Assembly (NCBI GenBank): GCA_019454145.1
Contig: CP075366.1
Span: 2,521,564 to 2,585,563, forward strand
Direction: 5' to 3'
Origin: Fimbriimonadaceae bacterium
GTDB lineage: Bacteria; Armatimonadota; Fimbriimonadia; Fimbriimonadales; Fimbriimonadaceae
Length of the DNA: 64,000 bases
Shown here: piece by piece, positions 17,286 to 25,975 of the stretch
How the letters are laid out: each line of letters opens with the position of its first letter
Numbering within the stretch: position 1 is the stretch's first letter
The notes under the pieces: generated by a model
What the model was told of the DNA's origin: nothing
The model's database searches: none
Seen by the model: only the letters and a program-made list of their open reading frames with translations
Translations under genes and position numbers: made by a program

Positions 17286-18305
17286 TTAGCCCATCGGGTG
17301 TCGGTTGAAAGCGGAATAGCGTCCGGAAAGATGGTGTTCCAATTGACGCTCAATATCGGCGAGAAGTGTGCTGGCTCCAATGCGGAACAGGTGCGGAGAA
17401 AGCCATTCGTTACCGAGCTCGTCTTTCATGAGCATCAGGTATTCGGTGGCTTGTTTAGCGGTGCGGATTCCACCAGCTGGTTTAAAACCAATTTTGATAT
17501 TTGTGCGTTCCTGATACTCTCGGATCAGCCGCGCCATCACCAAAGCGTAGGGCAATGTGGCGTTGGTTGGTTCTTTGCCAGTGGATGTTTTAATGAAGTC
17601 GGCTCCCGCCATCATGCAAACTGCACTTGCTCGGGCCACGTTAGTCAAAGTTCCAAGCTCACCGGTTGCGAGAATCGCTTTTACGTGCGCTTCGCCACAA
17701 GCTTCGCGGAACGCTTGCATTTCTTCGTAAAGTGCTTGCCAATCGCCGCGTAGTACGTGAGCACGGGTGATGACGATGTCAATTTCGTGAGCACCATCTT
17801 TCACCGATTGGTGGATTTCTTCAAGCCGTTGCTTAAATGGAGAAAGCCCAGCTGGAAATCCGGTAGAAACCGCCGCGACCGGGATGCCAGTCCCAGCGAG
17901 CAATCGAACTGCTTCCGCGACATATTGGTGGTAAACACACACTGCGCCCGTGTGGATTTTGGGGATTCCAAGTGCCTTTCGGGTTTCATTTGCTAAGGGG
18001 TTGATCGCTTTGGCGCACAGGCGGTGGACGTTACCGGGAGTGTCATCGCCACTTAGTGTGGTGAGGTCAATACACTCAATGGCGCGGATCAGGTAGGCGG
18101 CTTGGAACTCCTTTTTCACCGTGCGCCGCTTGGTAAATGTGTCGGCGCGGCGTTCCACCGCGGATCGGTTCACCGTCAGCGACATCACCCAATCCATATC
18201 TAGCGGCATACCGGGGTTGCGGTCTAGCGGCACGGGTAGCAGGTTGGTCTGCCCGTTCTGGCTGATGGTTTGGGACGATGCGGAAGTTTGGGTGATCTGC
18301 GCCAA
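17286..18305 (-). CDS. deoC: Deoxyribose-phosphate aldolase
   Basis: 339 residues. A TIM-barrel aldolase that splits 2-deoxyribose 5-phosphate into acetaldehyde and glyceraldehyde 3-phosphate. Motifs: ECIDLTTLSGDDT near the N-terminal third, VKAILATGEL, the Schiff-base lysine in DFIKTSTGK and the second active lysine in IGFKPAGGIR. The N-terminal roughly 60 residues are an extension with low similarity to short DeoC proteins, but longer DeoC forms exist. The gene lies between marC and the ALDH gene with gaps of 18 and 4 bases, so all three should share one mRNA. The pairing with an aldehyde dehydrogenase makes sense as a deoxynucleoside salvage or catabolism step; a pyrimidine phosphorylase gene is at 47347. 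Confidence 0.93.
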   Translation of the reverse strand: MAQITQTSASSQTISQNGQTNLLPVPLDRNPGMPLDMDWVMSLTVNRSAVERRADTFTKRRTVKKEFQAAYLIRAIECIDLTTLSGDDTPGNVHRLCAKAINPLANETRKALGIPKIHTGAVCVYHQYVAEAVRLLAGTGIPVAAVSTGFPAGLSPFKQRLEEIHQSVKDGAHEIDIVITRAHVLRGDWQALYEEMQAFREACGEAHVKAILATGELGTLTNVARASAVCMMAGADFIKTSTGKEPTNATLPYALVMARLIREYQERTNIKIGFKPAGGIRTAKQATEYLMLMKDELGNEWLSPHLFRIGASTLLADIERQLEHHLSGRYSAFNRHPMG

Positions 18306-18323
18306 GGGGGTAGCGAGATTATA

Positions 18324-19001
18324 TCACGCAGCCCGGAACAACGAAGGCATCAGAGTCTGCAACGCACTCAGAGAGAACTGCACCGCAATCGCGCAGAGCA
18401 GTAACCCCATCAGTCGGGAAAGGATGGCAATGCCCGTCGTGCGTAAAACCTTCACTAGCGCATCCGCGCTCAAAAAGATCAGCAGAGTCGCAATCGCGCA
18501 GACCAAACAAGCGGAAGCCACCATAGTGTAACTCAGGGCGGGAGTCGCGGACACTTTGGCCTGGTTGCCGAACAAAATGACGGTCGAAATTGAACCAGGC
18601 CCAACGAATAAGGGCGTTCCAATCGGAACCAGTAAATCGCGAAACCGCGCGTTAGCTTCCTTAAAATCGCTAATCGAGCTATCTTCGGCAACGAACCGAT
18701 CAATAAACCGTGCGGTTCCGTTGATCATGGAGAGGCCAGTAGAGAACAGCAGAACTCCCCCCGCGATTTGGAATGCGGGAATAGAAATTCCGAAGAAATC
18801 AAGCACAATTTCGCCAGCCAGCAGACACAAAAGCAAGGCGATGACAACAAATATGGAGATGACCAACGCCATGTTGCGGCGCACACCCGGACGGGTGTTC
18901 TGGTTGATCGCAAGAAAAATCGGCAGGATGCTGAACGGGTTTAGCACCGCGAAAATCGCCGCAAACGCCGTAAGCCCAAATTTCAGAACCTCAGGATCCA
19001 T
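18324..19001 (-). CDS. MarC-family inner membrane protein
   Basis: 225 residues with six hydrophobic segments. The start MDPEVLKFGLTAFAAIFAVLNPFSILPIFLAI contains the NP helix motif typical of MarC (UPF0056), and the family's GTPLFVGPGSIST motif follows in the middle. Transport substrate is unknown; MarC was once linked to drug resistance, which later work did not support. First gene of the marC-deoC-ALDH operon. A CACAAT sequence 7 bases before the ATG may be a leaderless -10 box. Confidence 0.9.
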   Translation of the reverse strand: MDPEVLKFGLTAFAAIFAVLNPFSILPIFLAINQNTRPGVRRNMALVISIFVVIALLLCLLAGEIVLDFFGISIPAFQIAGGVLLFSTGLSMINGTARFIDRFVAEDSSISDFKEANARFRDLLVPIGTPLFVGPGSISTVILFGNQAKVSATPALSYTMVASACLVCAIATLLIFLSADALVKVLRTTGIAILSRLMGLLLCAIAVQFSLSALQTLMPSLFRAA

Positions 19002-19148
19002 AAGTTAGATTGTGAGGGGTTTGGCAAATGTGTCTAAGGCCAGCTTGCTTTCTTAATTTGTAGAAAATTTGGCAGAGAACAAACTTAGAGAATGAGTCTT
19101 TTTTCGCTCTGTAAGAAACATAAGTAGGCAGCAGTACGTTTTTTGGAT

Positions 19149-20933
19149 ATGCAAAATTATTTGAGGGCAGCAGGAATTATCATATCTGCATGCATTTTTG
19201 GATCGTTCGCCACTGCACAAGAGATCAAGACCATTTTTGCGAGTCAATGTCACGTCACCGCTCCCGGTCAAACTGCGGCGGGTGGAGTGGAGTGGGCACA
19301 GACATCAATGGGTTTACCGAGTGCCTGGAGCTATTCCGGGGCTGATACTCGGACAGAAGTGGCCTATGAATTTTTGAGTGGTAAGGATGCAAAGAGCCGC
19401 CTAGGGGAAATTCTCCCCGGTGTCAGCAATTGGTCAACTTTAAGTGTCAGCGGTTTTAGTGGGATTGCAGGAACAAATGGTACTTCCGCAATTCTAGGAG
19501 TCCAGACTGCTACACGATTCTGGATTGTTTTGAGCAAGGGCGCGGACGCGCTCAACGTAATCAATAGCGTTGAACTAGAACGAGACCAAAAAGCGCATTG
19601 GATGCCTCGCACGATTCCTGGAGGATTGCAGTGTGTATTGCCTTACGGTTTTGCGCCGAGCCGTCGGCAGTCAGATGCTTACGAACTCAAATTTGGAGGA
19701 TTTGAAATGAACCTAAATGTTCAACCACCAAATGCTGGAAGCAAATTTGATATCAAAAAAACGGTTAACGATAAAGTTGACAGTTATAAAAAGAACGAAG
19801 CCTACAAAGATGTCAAAGTTAAGCGCGATCGGTTTCGTGAAATAAGCAATGGAGAATACGCGATTATTGACTTTACGGAAGGCGGTCGAAAAAAGCAGTA
19901 TGTATATCTTGCGGGAGAGCACCAGGGCCGTGGAATTCAGTTTAGTTGGGTTTACGATAGATCCAAACCCGAGCTAAAAATGATTTCGGATCGGTTGTTG
20001 CTAACATTTAAAACGAGCAATGCCGCTGTGATGAACGGCGCAAGCTTTACGGTTCCTGGGAGTGGCTTGAGCTTTGAAACTCCGAAACCAATGGAGGCCG
20101 TGAAGAACGAAGCCGATTTTCAAGAGTGGTCTTGCTTTACGGGCGGCACCATCATTACAACTCGGGTTCTAGATAACACGAGCCGAATTGTTGATAATCC
20201 CCAGGGGGCACAGTTCTTTGTTGCTGCGGCTCAGTCGCAAGCAAAAGATGCCAAAGATTTCAAAAGTGAAGTCAAGCCTTATGTTGTCAATGGTGTGCAT
20301 GGTCAATTGGTTAAATGCACCTGGAAGAACGGCTCGACTCCGAACGTTCGATACGGATTGCTTGTAAGCACTCTTGAAAAGATGTATGTACTCGATATTA
20401 TGAGCTTCGAGAATGGACTTGCCGAGCAAGTTCTTGGTTCAGTTCAACTTGTACTTGGCAATACAGACAAACTCGGCACTATTCGAACTTTCGTTGGCTC
20501 GCAACTTAAGGTTGCGATGATGGATGGAGTTGAAAGCATTACGGAACCCGGTGATGGCAAAGATTACAAATCTGTCGAAATCATGCAATATGTCGGCCCT
20601 GGCGAAGGAGTATTGAGTTCTAACCTTATGGTGACAATGCCTGAACGTTCAATAGACCAAAGCAAAATGATGAAAAATCAGGTCGAGGAAGTGGGCCAAG
20701 CCGCTAAAGCGAAGACCAAAATTCTGAATGAAGGCTGGGGAAGCGATTCTAAAGGAACTGGATACTGGGTTGCTTATGAATACGAGATTAATGGTGTAAA
20801 GATGGAAGGCTATAGCTACAGTTATGTGCGCGGAAGCGAAGTTCTTATCCAAACTGCCTTGTACATTACAAAGGATCAAAATGCACGAGGTGCCTTGCAG
20901 ATGTTTATGAACAGTTATAAACTCAACGACTGA
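19149..20933 (+). CDS. Exported protein of unknown function
   Basis: 594 residues from ATG 19149; an in-frame TTG two codons earlier is the other option. An N-terminal signal peptide (MQNYLRAAGIIISACIFGSFATAQ) is cut near AQ|EI. The mature part has no motif I recognise: alternating hydrophobic patterns suggest mainly beta structure, with three similar segments carrying ...KVDSYKK..AYKDVKVKRDRFREISNGEYAIIDF, VNGVHGQLVKCTWKNGS and KGTGYWVAYEYEINGVKMEGYSY, so an internal repeat of one domain is possible. The stop codon overlaps the ATG of the methyltransferase gene (TGATG), suggesting translational coupling. A TACGTT box lies 8 bases before the ATG. Confidence 0.75.
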   Translation: MQNYLRAAGIIISACIFGSFATAQEIKTIFASQCHVTAPGQTAAGGVEWAQTSMGLPSAWSYSGADTRTEVAYEFLSGKDAKSRLGEILPGVSNWSTLSVSGFSGIAGTNGTSAILGVQTATRFWIVLSKGADALNVINSVELERDQKAHWMPRTIPGGLQCVLPYGFAPSRRQSDAYELKFGGFEMNLNVQPPNAGSKFDIKKTVNDKVDSYKKNEAYKDVKVKRDRFREISNGEYAIIDFTEGGRKKQYVYLAGEHQGRGIQFSWVYDRSKPELKMISDRLLLTFKTSNAAVMNGASFTVPGSGLSFETPKPMEAVKNEADFQEWSCFTGGTIITTRVLDNTSRIVDNPQGAQFFVAAAQSQAKDAKDFKSEVKPYVVNGVHGQLVKCTWKNGSTPNVRYGLLVSTLEKMYVLDIMSFENGLAEQVLGSVQLVLGNTDKLGTIRTFVGSQLKVAMMDGVESITEPGDGKDYKSVEIMQYVGPGEGVLSSNLMVTMPERSIDQSKMMKNQVEEVGQAAKAKTKILNEGWGSDSKGTGYWVAYEYEINGVKMEGYSYSYVRGSEVLIQTALYITKDQNARGALQMFMNSYKLND

Positions 20934-21787
20934 TGCGAACGGCCCAGCAACTTGTCGCTTTGATGCCGCCAAACCCATCGGGCGACAACAGTATCCAACT
21001 CCGTCAGACCAAGTTTCGTATGGACTTGGTCAAGAGTTGGGGAATCGCCGAAGGCTCCCGGGTTCTTGAAATTGGGTGCGGTCAAGGCGATACCACTCTG
21101 GTTTTGGCCGATGAAGTGGGAGATACAGGTTATGTGCTTGCGGTTGATATTGCTGATCCTAATTACGGCGCTCCACTGACAATCGGTGAATCCGCGCGGT
21201 TTTTAGAAAACGGTGAGTTTGGTAACCGCATGGATTTCCGATTTGAGTTTGATGTTCTTGACTGTGCAAATACTTTTGACGAGCTTGAGTTCGATACAAT
21301 CGTGATGGCGCATTGCACTTGGTACTGGGAATCGCTGGAGAAGCTAGAAGAAACATGCCGTCGAATCCGACCGTGGGGGAGTCAGCTATGCCTTTCGGAG
21401 TGGGATTTGCAACCGCAGTCAATCGACCAACTGGGCCACCTACTGGCTGTGCTGATTCAAGGGCAAATGGAAGCTTTCAAATCACAGAGCCAGGCGAATG
21501 TTCGCACTCCTTATTCAAGAGAAACGCTTCTCCGTCTACTACAGGAAACCGGGTGGCAGGTGGACTCTCAGGTGCTGGTTGATGCGAGTGAACTCGACGA
21601 CGCTCGCTGGGAGATTGACGCATGTTTATCGCAAACAGCCAGTGATTTGTTGCACTTGGGGCTTCCTCCGCAATTGCAAGGACTCGTGCAAAGTCAGTTA
21701 GAAGTTCTCAGGCGAATCGCAAACGAAAGCAAGTGCCAGCCGTTGCCTTCTTATTCAATGGTTGCGAGCCGCAGTAGTACGCAGTAG
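20933..21787 (+). CDS. Class I SAM-dependent methyltransferase
   Basis: 284 residues. A Rossmann-type methyltransferase core: motif I VLEIGCGQGDTT near residue 44, the acidic loop VLAVDIADPNYG, and motif IV region EFDTIVMAHCTWYWESLEKLEETCRRIRPWGSQLCLSEWD. The C-terminal 120 residues are helical. Substrate unknown; small-molecule or protein methylation both fit. It overlaps the upstream exported-protein gene by one base. Its 3' end overlaps the convergent nucleotidyltransferase gene by 33 bases. Confidence 0.85.
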   Translation: MRTAQQLVALMPPNPSGDNSIQLRQTKFRMDLVKSWGIAEGSRVLEIGCGQGDTTLVLADEVGDTGYVLAVDIADPNYGAPLTIGESARFLENGEFGNRMDFRFEFDVLDCANTFDELEFDTIVMAHCTWYWESLEKLEETCRRIRPWGSQLCLSEWDLQPQSIDQLGHLLAVLIQGQMEAFKSQSQANVRTPYSRETLLRLLQETGWQVDSQVLVDASELDDARWEIDACLSQTASDLLHLGLPPQLQGLVQSQLEVLRRIANESKCQPLPSYSMVASRSSTQ

Positions 21788-22534
21788 TTCATTTAATGGC
21801 GCCTGATCTGGGTTTGAATCAGTTTCTAGTGAAAGAAGCATCAGCCGGTCTAGCTCGGCAATAACGAATTCTTGCAAAACCGGATTCACCGGGCCGGTGG
21901 TGAACTCACTTCCAGCCATTTTCTTGGCAAGGAGCTCTTCAATTCCTTGCAACAACTGATCGGGCAGGTTTGCCGAATGTACAAGTTCCTGAAAAGCCAT
22001 CGGTGGCCAAACTTTGTGTTTTTCGATGTACTGGCAGGCTAAAACAGGCCGCAGAACATACAGATATTTTTTGTGAGAGACAATCGGTTGATCCAAAAAT
22101 TTGTGGAAATTTGTTTTTGCCATGGAGCGGTAGTGATACAGACCAGCTTTGAGCGATTGGTATTCGGGAATGAGTTGCTTGATCGCATCTACGAACTCGT
22201 CATCCTTTTGATAAACAATGGGTGAATTCAGCCATTCGTAAAGCGACGGGTTCGATTTTTGAAAGAGAAAAAGAGCTTTAGGCAAATCCCAACCAGCCAA
22301 ATCTATTTCGTTGGGGAGCATTTGTTCGATCACATCTCGGATCGGCTGGACATTGAGATAGTGGAGGGGAGGTCGCACATAAATAAATCGCACATCCCAA
22401 TCAGAATCAGGCGATTCAAACCCCCAAGCGCGCGAACCCGATTCAGCGGCAAAAAGCACTTTGATCTGCTGGGATGCCTCTAAATCTCGGAGATGCTGTT
22501 GGATGAGTTCAAACACTGACTGATATTGTGGCAA
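21755..22534 (-). CDS. RlaP/YcgL-type nucleotidyltransferase domain protein
   Basis: 259 residues. Pol-beta-like fold: AAESGSRAWGFESPDSDWDVRFIYVRP has the GS...DxD catalytic pattern (GSRAWG, then DWDVR), with a later acid in NEIDLAGWDLPKAL. The rest matches DNA polymerase beta superfamily proteins of the RlaP group (LNSPIVY, SMAKTNFHKFL, KKYLYVLRPVLACQYIEKH). Their substrate is not established. The start appears to be TTG (MPQYQSVF); no better start was found. The 3' end overlaps the methyltransferase gene on the other strand. Confidence 0.82.
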   Translation of the reverse strand: MPQYQSVFELIQQHLRDLEASQQIKVLFAAESGSRAWGFESPDSDWDVRFIYVRPPLHYLNVQPIRDVIEQMLPNEIDLAGWDLPKALFLFQKSNPSLYEWLNSPIVYQKDDEFVDAIKQLIPEYQSLKAGLYHYRSMAKTNFHKFLDQPIVSHKKYLYVLRPVLACQYIEKHKVWPPMAFQELVHSANLPDQLLQGIEELLAKKMAGSEFTTGPVNPVLQEFVIAELDRLMLLSLETDSNPDQAPLNELLRTTAARNH

Positions 22535-22578
22535 TTTATCTGAACTTGAATCGAAATATTGCCTACAAAGAGCATCGG

Positions 22579-22584
22579 TATACT
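22579..22584 (+). promoter_or_regulatory. -10 box (TATACT) of leaderless cupin gene
   Basis: TATACT ends 6 bases before the GTG at 22591, and fixes that GTG as the start in preference to the longer frame. Confidence 0.65.
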
Positions 22585-22590
22585 TTGCCC

Positions 22591-22947
22591 GTGAAGGTTA
22601 ATCTCAGCGAGAAGTTTCAATTATTTTCTGATCACTGGTCGCCAAAAATCGTTGGGGAGTTGAACGGTCAAGCCGTGAAACTGGTGAAGTTTATCGGCGA
22701 ATTTGATTGGCACAGCCATGAAAACGAAGACGAAATGTTTCTGGTTCATCGGGGAAGTTTTCGGATGGAGTTTCGGGATCGGTCTGTGGAATTGGGCGAA
22801 GGGGAATTCTTGATTGTTCCACGCGGGGTGGAGCACCGTCCAGTGGCGGAGGAAGAGGTCGAAGTGATTTTGTTCGAACCACTGAGCACGGTGAATACTG
22901 GTGATGTAGTGTCGAAAAAAACTGTATTGGAACTAGATCGCATCTAG
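22591..22947 (+). CDS. Small cupin-domain protein
   Basis: 118 residues from GTG 22591 (MKVNLSEKFQLFSDHWSPKIVGELNGQ), the normal size for this single-cupin family. Metal-binding motif 1 is WHSHENEDEMFLVHRG and motif 2 is GEGEFLIVPRGVEHRP, so a metal ion held by His/His/Glu/His is likely. Function in this family is unassigned. A longer frame from 22528 adds a poorly conserved 21-residue extension; the TATACT box 6 bases before the GTG argues against it. Confidence 0.85.
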   Translation: MKVNLSEKFQLFSDHWSPKIVGELNGQAVKLVKFIGEFDWHSHENEDEMFLVHRGSFRMEFRDRSVELGEGEFLIVPRGVEHRPVAEEEVEVILFEPLSTVNTGDVVSKKTVLELDRI

Positions 22948-23639
22948 ATTTTCATTGAATTACGTCGCTGAGCGACATAATCGCGCCAATCCCAATTGTC
23001 AGGATCATCACATGGCTTTGATGGCATAGCCGCGTTAATCCTCACGCTCAAGTCATGCAATAGCTGAACCACAGTTGGGCTTTGCGCGAATTCCAAGTCT
23101 CCGTATTGTTTCGTTTTGGAGCAATCGCCACAAACTGCGCGGAGGTGGAGCGGACGGTTGCATCCACTGCCAAAGTTTTCTATGGCTGCCATTGGCGCGG
23201 CGCAAAATTCACACAGTCCAGAACAACGTTTGATCACTTGACGTTTTGCGCTCTCTGGAATTCTGCTTTCACGCATAGGCAAACCGCCTCCAAGAAGCCA
23301 CCACAGTCGCTCGCCAAAAGCAACTTGCTTTTCGGGATTAAGGATTACTCCCGATGCCAGTGCGCTGCGAAATTGACGGATAAACGCGGCCTGATTGCGG
23401 CAGGTTTCTGAGCAGTAGGGGCTGGAAAGACTCTCGGCTGGCGCATCGCAGTTGGGGCATTGATTCGGGTCGCCGTGTTCTGCTGGAGCAGAGCCATCAC
23501 TAGCATAAGGCATAAGCAACTGAAGAACACTGCGAACTTGCTCTTCTAAGGATGCTTCTTCATTGACGAATGGAGGAAGAGCAACTTTTAATTCTGTGAT
23601 GGTTACTTCGATAATTCTATTATCGCCTAGCAAGTCCAC
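22944..23639 (-). CDS. Cysteine-rich HNH-like zinc-binding protein
   Basis: About 231 residues from a GTG at 23639. Residues roughly 55-90 hold a zinc-ribbon-like CPNCDAP...YCSETC. Further on, IPESAKRQVIKRCSGLCEFCAAPM and later HLRAVCGDCSKTKQYGD give a CxxC...CxxC frame in which a His precedes the last cysteines, the skeleton of HNH/McrA-type endonucleases, though the canonical HNH residues are not all evident. The frame stays open upstream to 23750 and runs through the displaced tRNA piece; that extension is probably not native. The gene ends at the same base region as the cupin gene (convergent, overlap 4 bases). It lies just outside the island's left end. Confidence 0.6.
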   Translation of the reverse strand: MDLLGDNRIIEVTITELKVALPPFVNEEASLEEQVRSVLQLLMPYASDGSAPAEHGDPNQCPNCDAPAESLSSPYCSETCRNQAAFIRQFRSALASGVILNPEKQVAFGERLWWLLGGGLPMRESRIPESAKRQVIKRCSGLCEFCAAPMAAIENFGSGCNRPLHLRAVCGDCSKTKQYGDLEFAQSPTVVQLLHDLSVRINAAMPSKPCDDPDNWDWRDYVAQRRNSMKI

Positions 23640-23683
23640 TTTGGGATTTGAAGATTGCCTAGGAAAAAGTATTATGGAAATTT

Positions 23684-23713
23684 CTATGGCTGGCGGACTA
23701 GGATTCGAACCTA
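23684..23713. other. attL: 30-bp direct repeat, displaced 3' end of tRNA-Gln
   Basis: These 30 bases are identical to 38382-38411, which form the T-arm, acceptor 3' strand and CCA of the intact tRNA-Gln. Outside the block the two copies differ at once. Here the 5' two-thirds of a tRNA are missing, so this is the attachment-site scar left by insertion of the element. Confidence 0.9.
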
Positions 23714-23796
23714 ATCCCTTTTGGTCTCTTGAACTTAAAATTGAACCCAATCACGGTAAAATGATACCGAAAGGAGCATTTTTAGTGCCAATTAAA

Positions 23797-23811
23797 AGTG
23801 CCATTTTTGTG
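23797..23811 (+). repeat. Candidate integrase arm site, left
   Basis: AGTGCCATTTTTGTG, 84 bases inside attL and directly before the integrase ATG. It matches 14 of 15 bases at 38321-38335 inside attR. A further AGTGCC precedes it by 13 bases. Confidence 0.45.
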
Positions 23812-23813
23812 TT

Positions 23814-25304
23814 ATGGCAAAAGGGCGTCCCAAGAAAGAGAATAAGTTTATCCCTCGGGAGATTCAGGTTACTTTAACGTATCCCACAGAGAAAAAAGTC
23901 GTGAGTGCTAGATCAAACCGTGCCGCCGATTTGCTCATACGAGATGCAATCCGAGAAAACGGCGAGGTGATTCCCTCAAAATATGTCATTTATTGGGAGC
24001 TAAGGAAAGAGCTACCATATTCGGTATATGATCCTAATCTTTGTGAGTGGAGAACATTCTATAAAACTTTCACTTTTAAAGCGAGAACCCAAGAAGAGTG
24101 CCTTATCAGAGCAGAGAGGAAGCGCATGCAACATCTTAATGGGGTTGCGAATTCGGCAAATTACGTTTCTCATGATTTGCGATTTGAGGATAGACAGTTA
24201 GTTAGCCCTCGAATTCAAGAACGAAGAGATAGAGACAGCCAGATTGAGTTCTTGGACTCTCTACCTACGATTTCGCAGTTGATAGAAAATTCTATTGCCG
24301 CCAAATTAGAACGGGGCCAGATTAAAGCAACTTATGCTGAGACGAGCCGGAGTTACCTCAGGACGTACATAAATCAATCGACTTCGCCCAGTGCTGACCA
24401 AGAGAGATATGTTGAACCATTTGTCTTTGGGGACTTGAGGATTCATGAAGTAACCAGGGCACTACTCCAAGAATTCATTGATTCCCTGGCGAGAAAGAAA
24501 ACGAAGTATGAAAGACCTTTAAGCTCTGCCACTATAAGGAAGATTGTTCAAACCATTCAAGCAGCTTGGAATACCTTAGAGTTGAATGAGGAGCAAGCAA
24601 GGTTTCACGAGCAGCTAAGGTTTGAAGAAAAGTTCCTTAGCTTGCCAAAAGAGAAGCTTGTACGTCCAAATACGGCTTATACAGAAAGTGAAATTAGAAA
24701 ATTACTTCAATCCTGTGAAGATGAAGTTGACCGTGCGTTTCTCGCTGTCTGCTTAATGGGAGTCAGGGCACCTGGTGAAGTTTCAGGCCTGAGGTGGTCG
24801 GATATTGTGAAGGAAGAGGACGGATACTGGATGAACATATCGCATCAGATTCAAATTATTGACGGTGAGCGTGTACTTACAGATGTTAAAACTGGCGATA
24901 AGGGAATTAGGAAATTAGCAATTCCTGACCAAATGGTAGATTGGATTACAGGTACACAGGCACTTGCAAAGTTTAGGCAGTCTGATTTTGTTATTCCTGG
25001 CGTTGGTGGAAGTGGCTTGGCTTGGGGATCGGAAAGTCCGAAAGCACTTCAAAGGCGTTTTGAAAGGTTGAAAAAGAGAGCTGGAATCAATAGGAAAGGA
25101 AGCACTTTGTATGCTTTAAGGCATACTGTAACGTCAGAAATTGCCAGCCTTGGAGGACTTGATCTTGCAGTAGTCGCAGGTGGCTGGGCAAACTCAGCCA
25201 CCTTTAGAAAAAACTATGATCAACGAAACATGGCGAAGCCTCAAAGGCAGGTTGCAAACCAAATGTCATTCTTACCTGCCATTGAGGCATCAGCTTCTTT
25301 ATAA
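23814..25304 (+). CDS. int: Tyrosine recombinase/integrase of the island
   Basis: 496 residues. N-terminal basic region with an AT-rich-arm-binding type start (MAKGRPKKENKF), a central SAM-like core-binding domain (about 165-270), and the catalytic domain from about 290. Catalytic residues: Arg318 in GVRAPGEVSGLRW, a lysine in DVKTGDKGIRKLAIP, Arg436-His437 in LYALRHT, GGW near 460 and the nucleophile Tyr468 in RKNYDQ. The first His of the HxxR box is Tyr (YALRH), seen in some integrases. It reads away from attL, next to the tRNA-Gln scar, the usual place for an element integrase. An interrupted palindrome follows the stop by 16 bases. Confidence 0.93.
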   Translation: MAKGRPKKENKFIPREIQVTLTYPTEKKVVSARSNRAADLLIRDAIRENGEVIPSKYVIYWELRKELPYSVYDPNLCEWRTFYKTFTFKARTQEECLIRAERKRMQHLNGVANSANYVSHDLRFEDRQLVSPRIQERRDRDSQIEFLDSLPTISQLIENSIAAKLERGQIKATYAETSRSYLRTYINQSTSPSADQERYVEPFVFGDLRIHEVTRALLQEFIDSLARKKTKYERPLSSATIRKIVQTIQAAWNTLELNEEQARFHEQLRFEEKFLSLPKEKLVRPNTAYTESEIRKLLQSCEDEVDRAFLAVCLMGVRAPGEVSGLRWSDIVKEEDGYWMNISHQIQIIDGERVLTDVKTGDKGIRKLAIPDQMVDWITGTQALAKFRQSDFVIPGVGGSGLAWGSESPKALQRRFERLKKRAGINRKGSTLYALRHTVTSEIASLGGLDLAVVAGGWANSATFRKNYDQRNMAKPQRQVANQMSFLPAIEASASL

Positions 25305-25320
25305 ACGGGCCTTCATTCAC

Positions 25321-25358
25321 CTAGAGCCGATATTAGAAATTTCTAATGTCAACTCTAG
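25321..25358. repeat. Nested 38-bp interrupted palindrome after int
   Basis: CTAGAG, 5 bases, ATTAGAAATTTCTAAT, 5 bases, CTCTAG. The 16-bp centre is a perfect palindrome and the outer arms are exactly symmetric. Not followed by a T-run, so a protein-binding site or replication/transfer structure fits better than a terminator. Confidence 0.6.
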
Positions 25359-25396
25359 AGTCTCGGAGTGAAGTGTAGATTTCTCTTACCGCACAA

Positions 25397-25882
25397 TCAG
25401 GTTCCTATTAGTGATTCGTCCAACTGGGACAGCCCTTTTTCAACTATCCCAGCGACCTGAACCATGTCTCCAGCAAGGTAGTTAAGGATCGGTAAATAGC
25501 CAATTACTGAGAATGCTGAAAGAGTTAGATTCACTCTGCCACCACCAGAGTTGGAACCAAGTACCTCTTCACAATAAGACCTGAGGTCATTCTCTCTGGC
25601 ATCTGGGCTCAACCTGAAGGCGACCTCAGCATACAAAGTGATCGCTACCTCAATTGAAATATATCCACGCAAGGCAAGACTCATAAGGTACTGACCAGCT
25701 TCGCTATTGCAAAGTTCTTGTCTATCTGGCATGGTTGTTAAGGGAAGTGATTGAGATGCCACGAATGTCATCAAGGCTCGATAGTCTATTTTTCCATCTC
25801 TAATGACAAGAAGGTCATAACGTTGAGCCTCGGTAATTTCAAGGGACGTGATCGATTGATAGGTGAATTCTGCTGTTGCCAT
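25397..25882 (-). CDS. Island protein of unknown function
   Basis: 161 residues, no recognised domain. The sequence is largely helical with a hydrophobic middle (YISIEVAITLYAEVAFRLS) and a C-terminal hydrophobic stretch (VNLTLSAFSVIGYLPILNYLAGDMVQVAGIV) that could be a membrane segment or a packed helix pair. It is the only gene on the minus strand between int and the Rep-like gene. The start is ATG; a Shine-Dalgarno-like sequence is not clear. Treated as a real gene because the frame is long and its protein composition is normal, but this is uncertain. Confidence 0.5.
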   Translation of the reverse strand: MATAEFTYQSITSLEITEAQRYDLLVIRDGKIDYRALMTFVASQSLPLTTMPDRQELCNSEAGQYLMSLALRGYISIEVAITLYAEVAFRLSPDARENDLRSYCEEVLGSNSGGGRVNLTLSAFSVIGYLPILNYLAGDMVQVAGIVEKGLSQLDESLIGT

Positions 25883-25975
25883 TTTTGCTCTTCACCCAGA
25901 CTCCCTGGGCTACTCTAGGGACGGAGAGACAATCAGGGCTGATGTGAGCATCGACTCTTGGGTTTTAGATAACGG

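Noticed and set aside
17282-17380. 33-residue N-terminal extension of the ALDH gene
   Set aside because: It overlaps the end of deoC by 95 bases and does not resemble ALDH; the ATG at 17281 follows deoC by 4 bases.
23684-23760. Second tRNA-Gln gene
   Set aside because: Only the T-arm, acceptor 3' strand and CCA are present; the D-arm and anticodon arm are absent.
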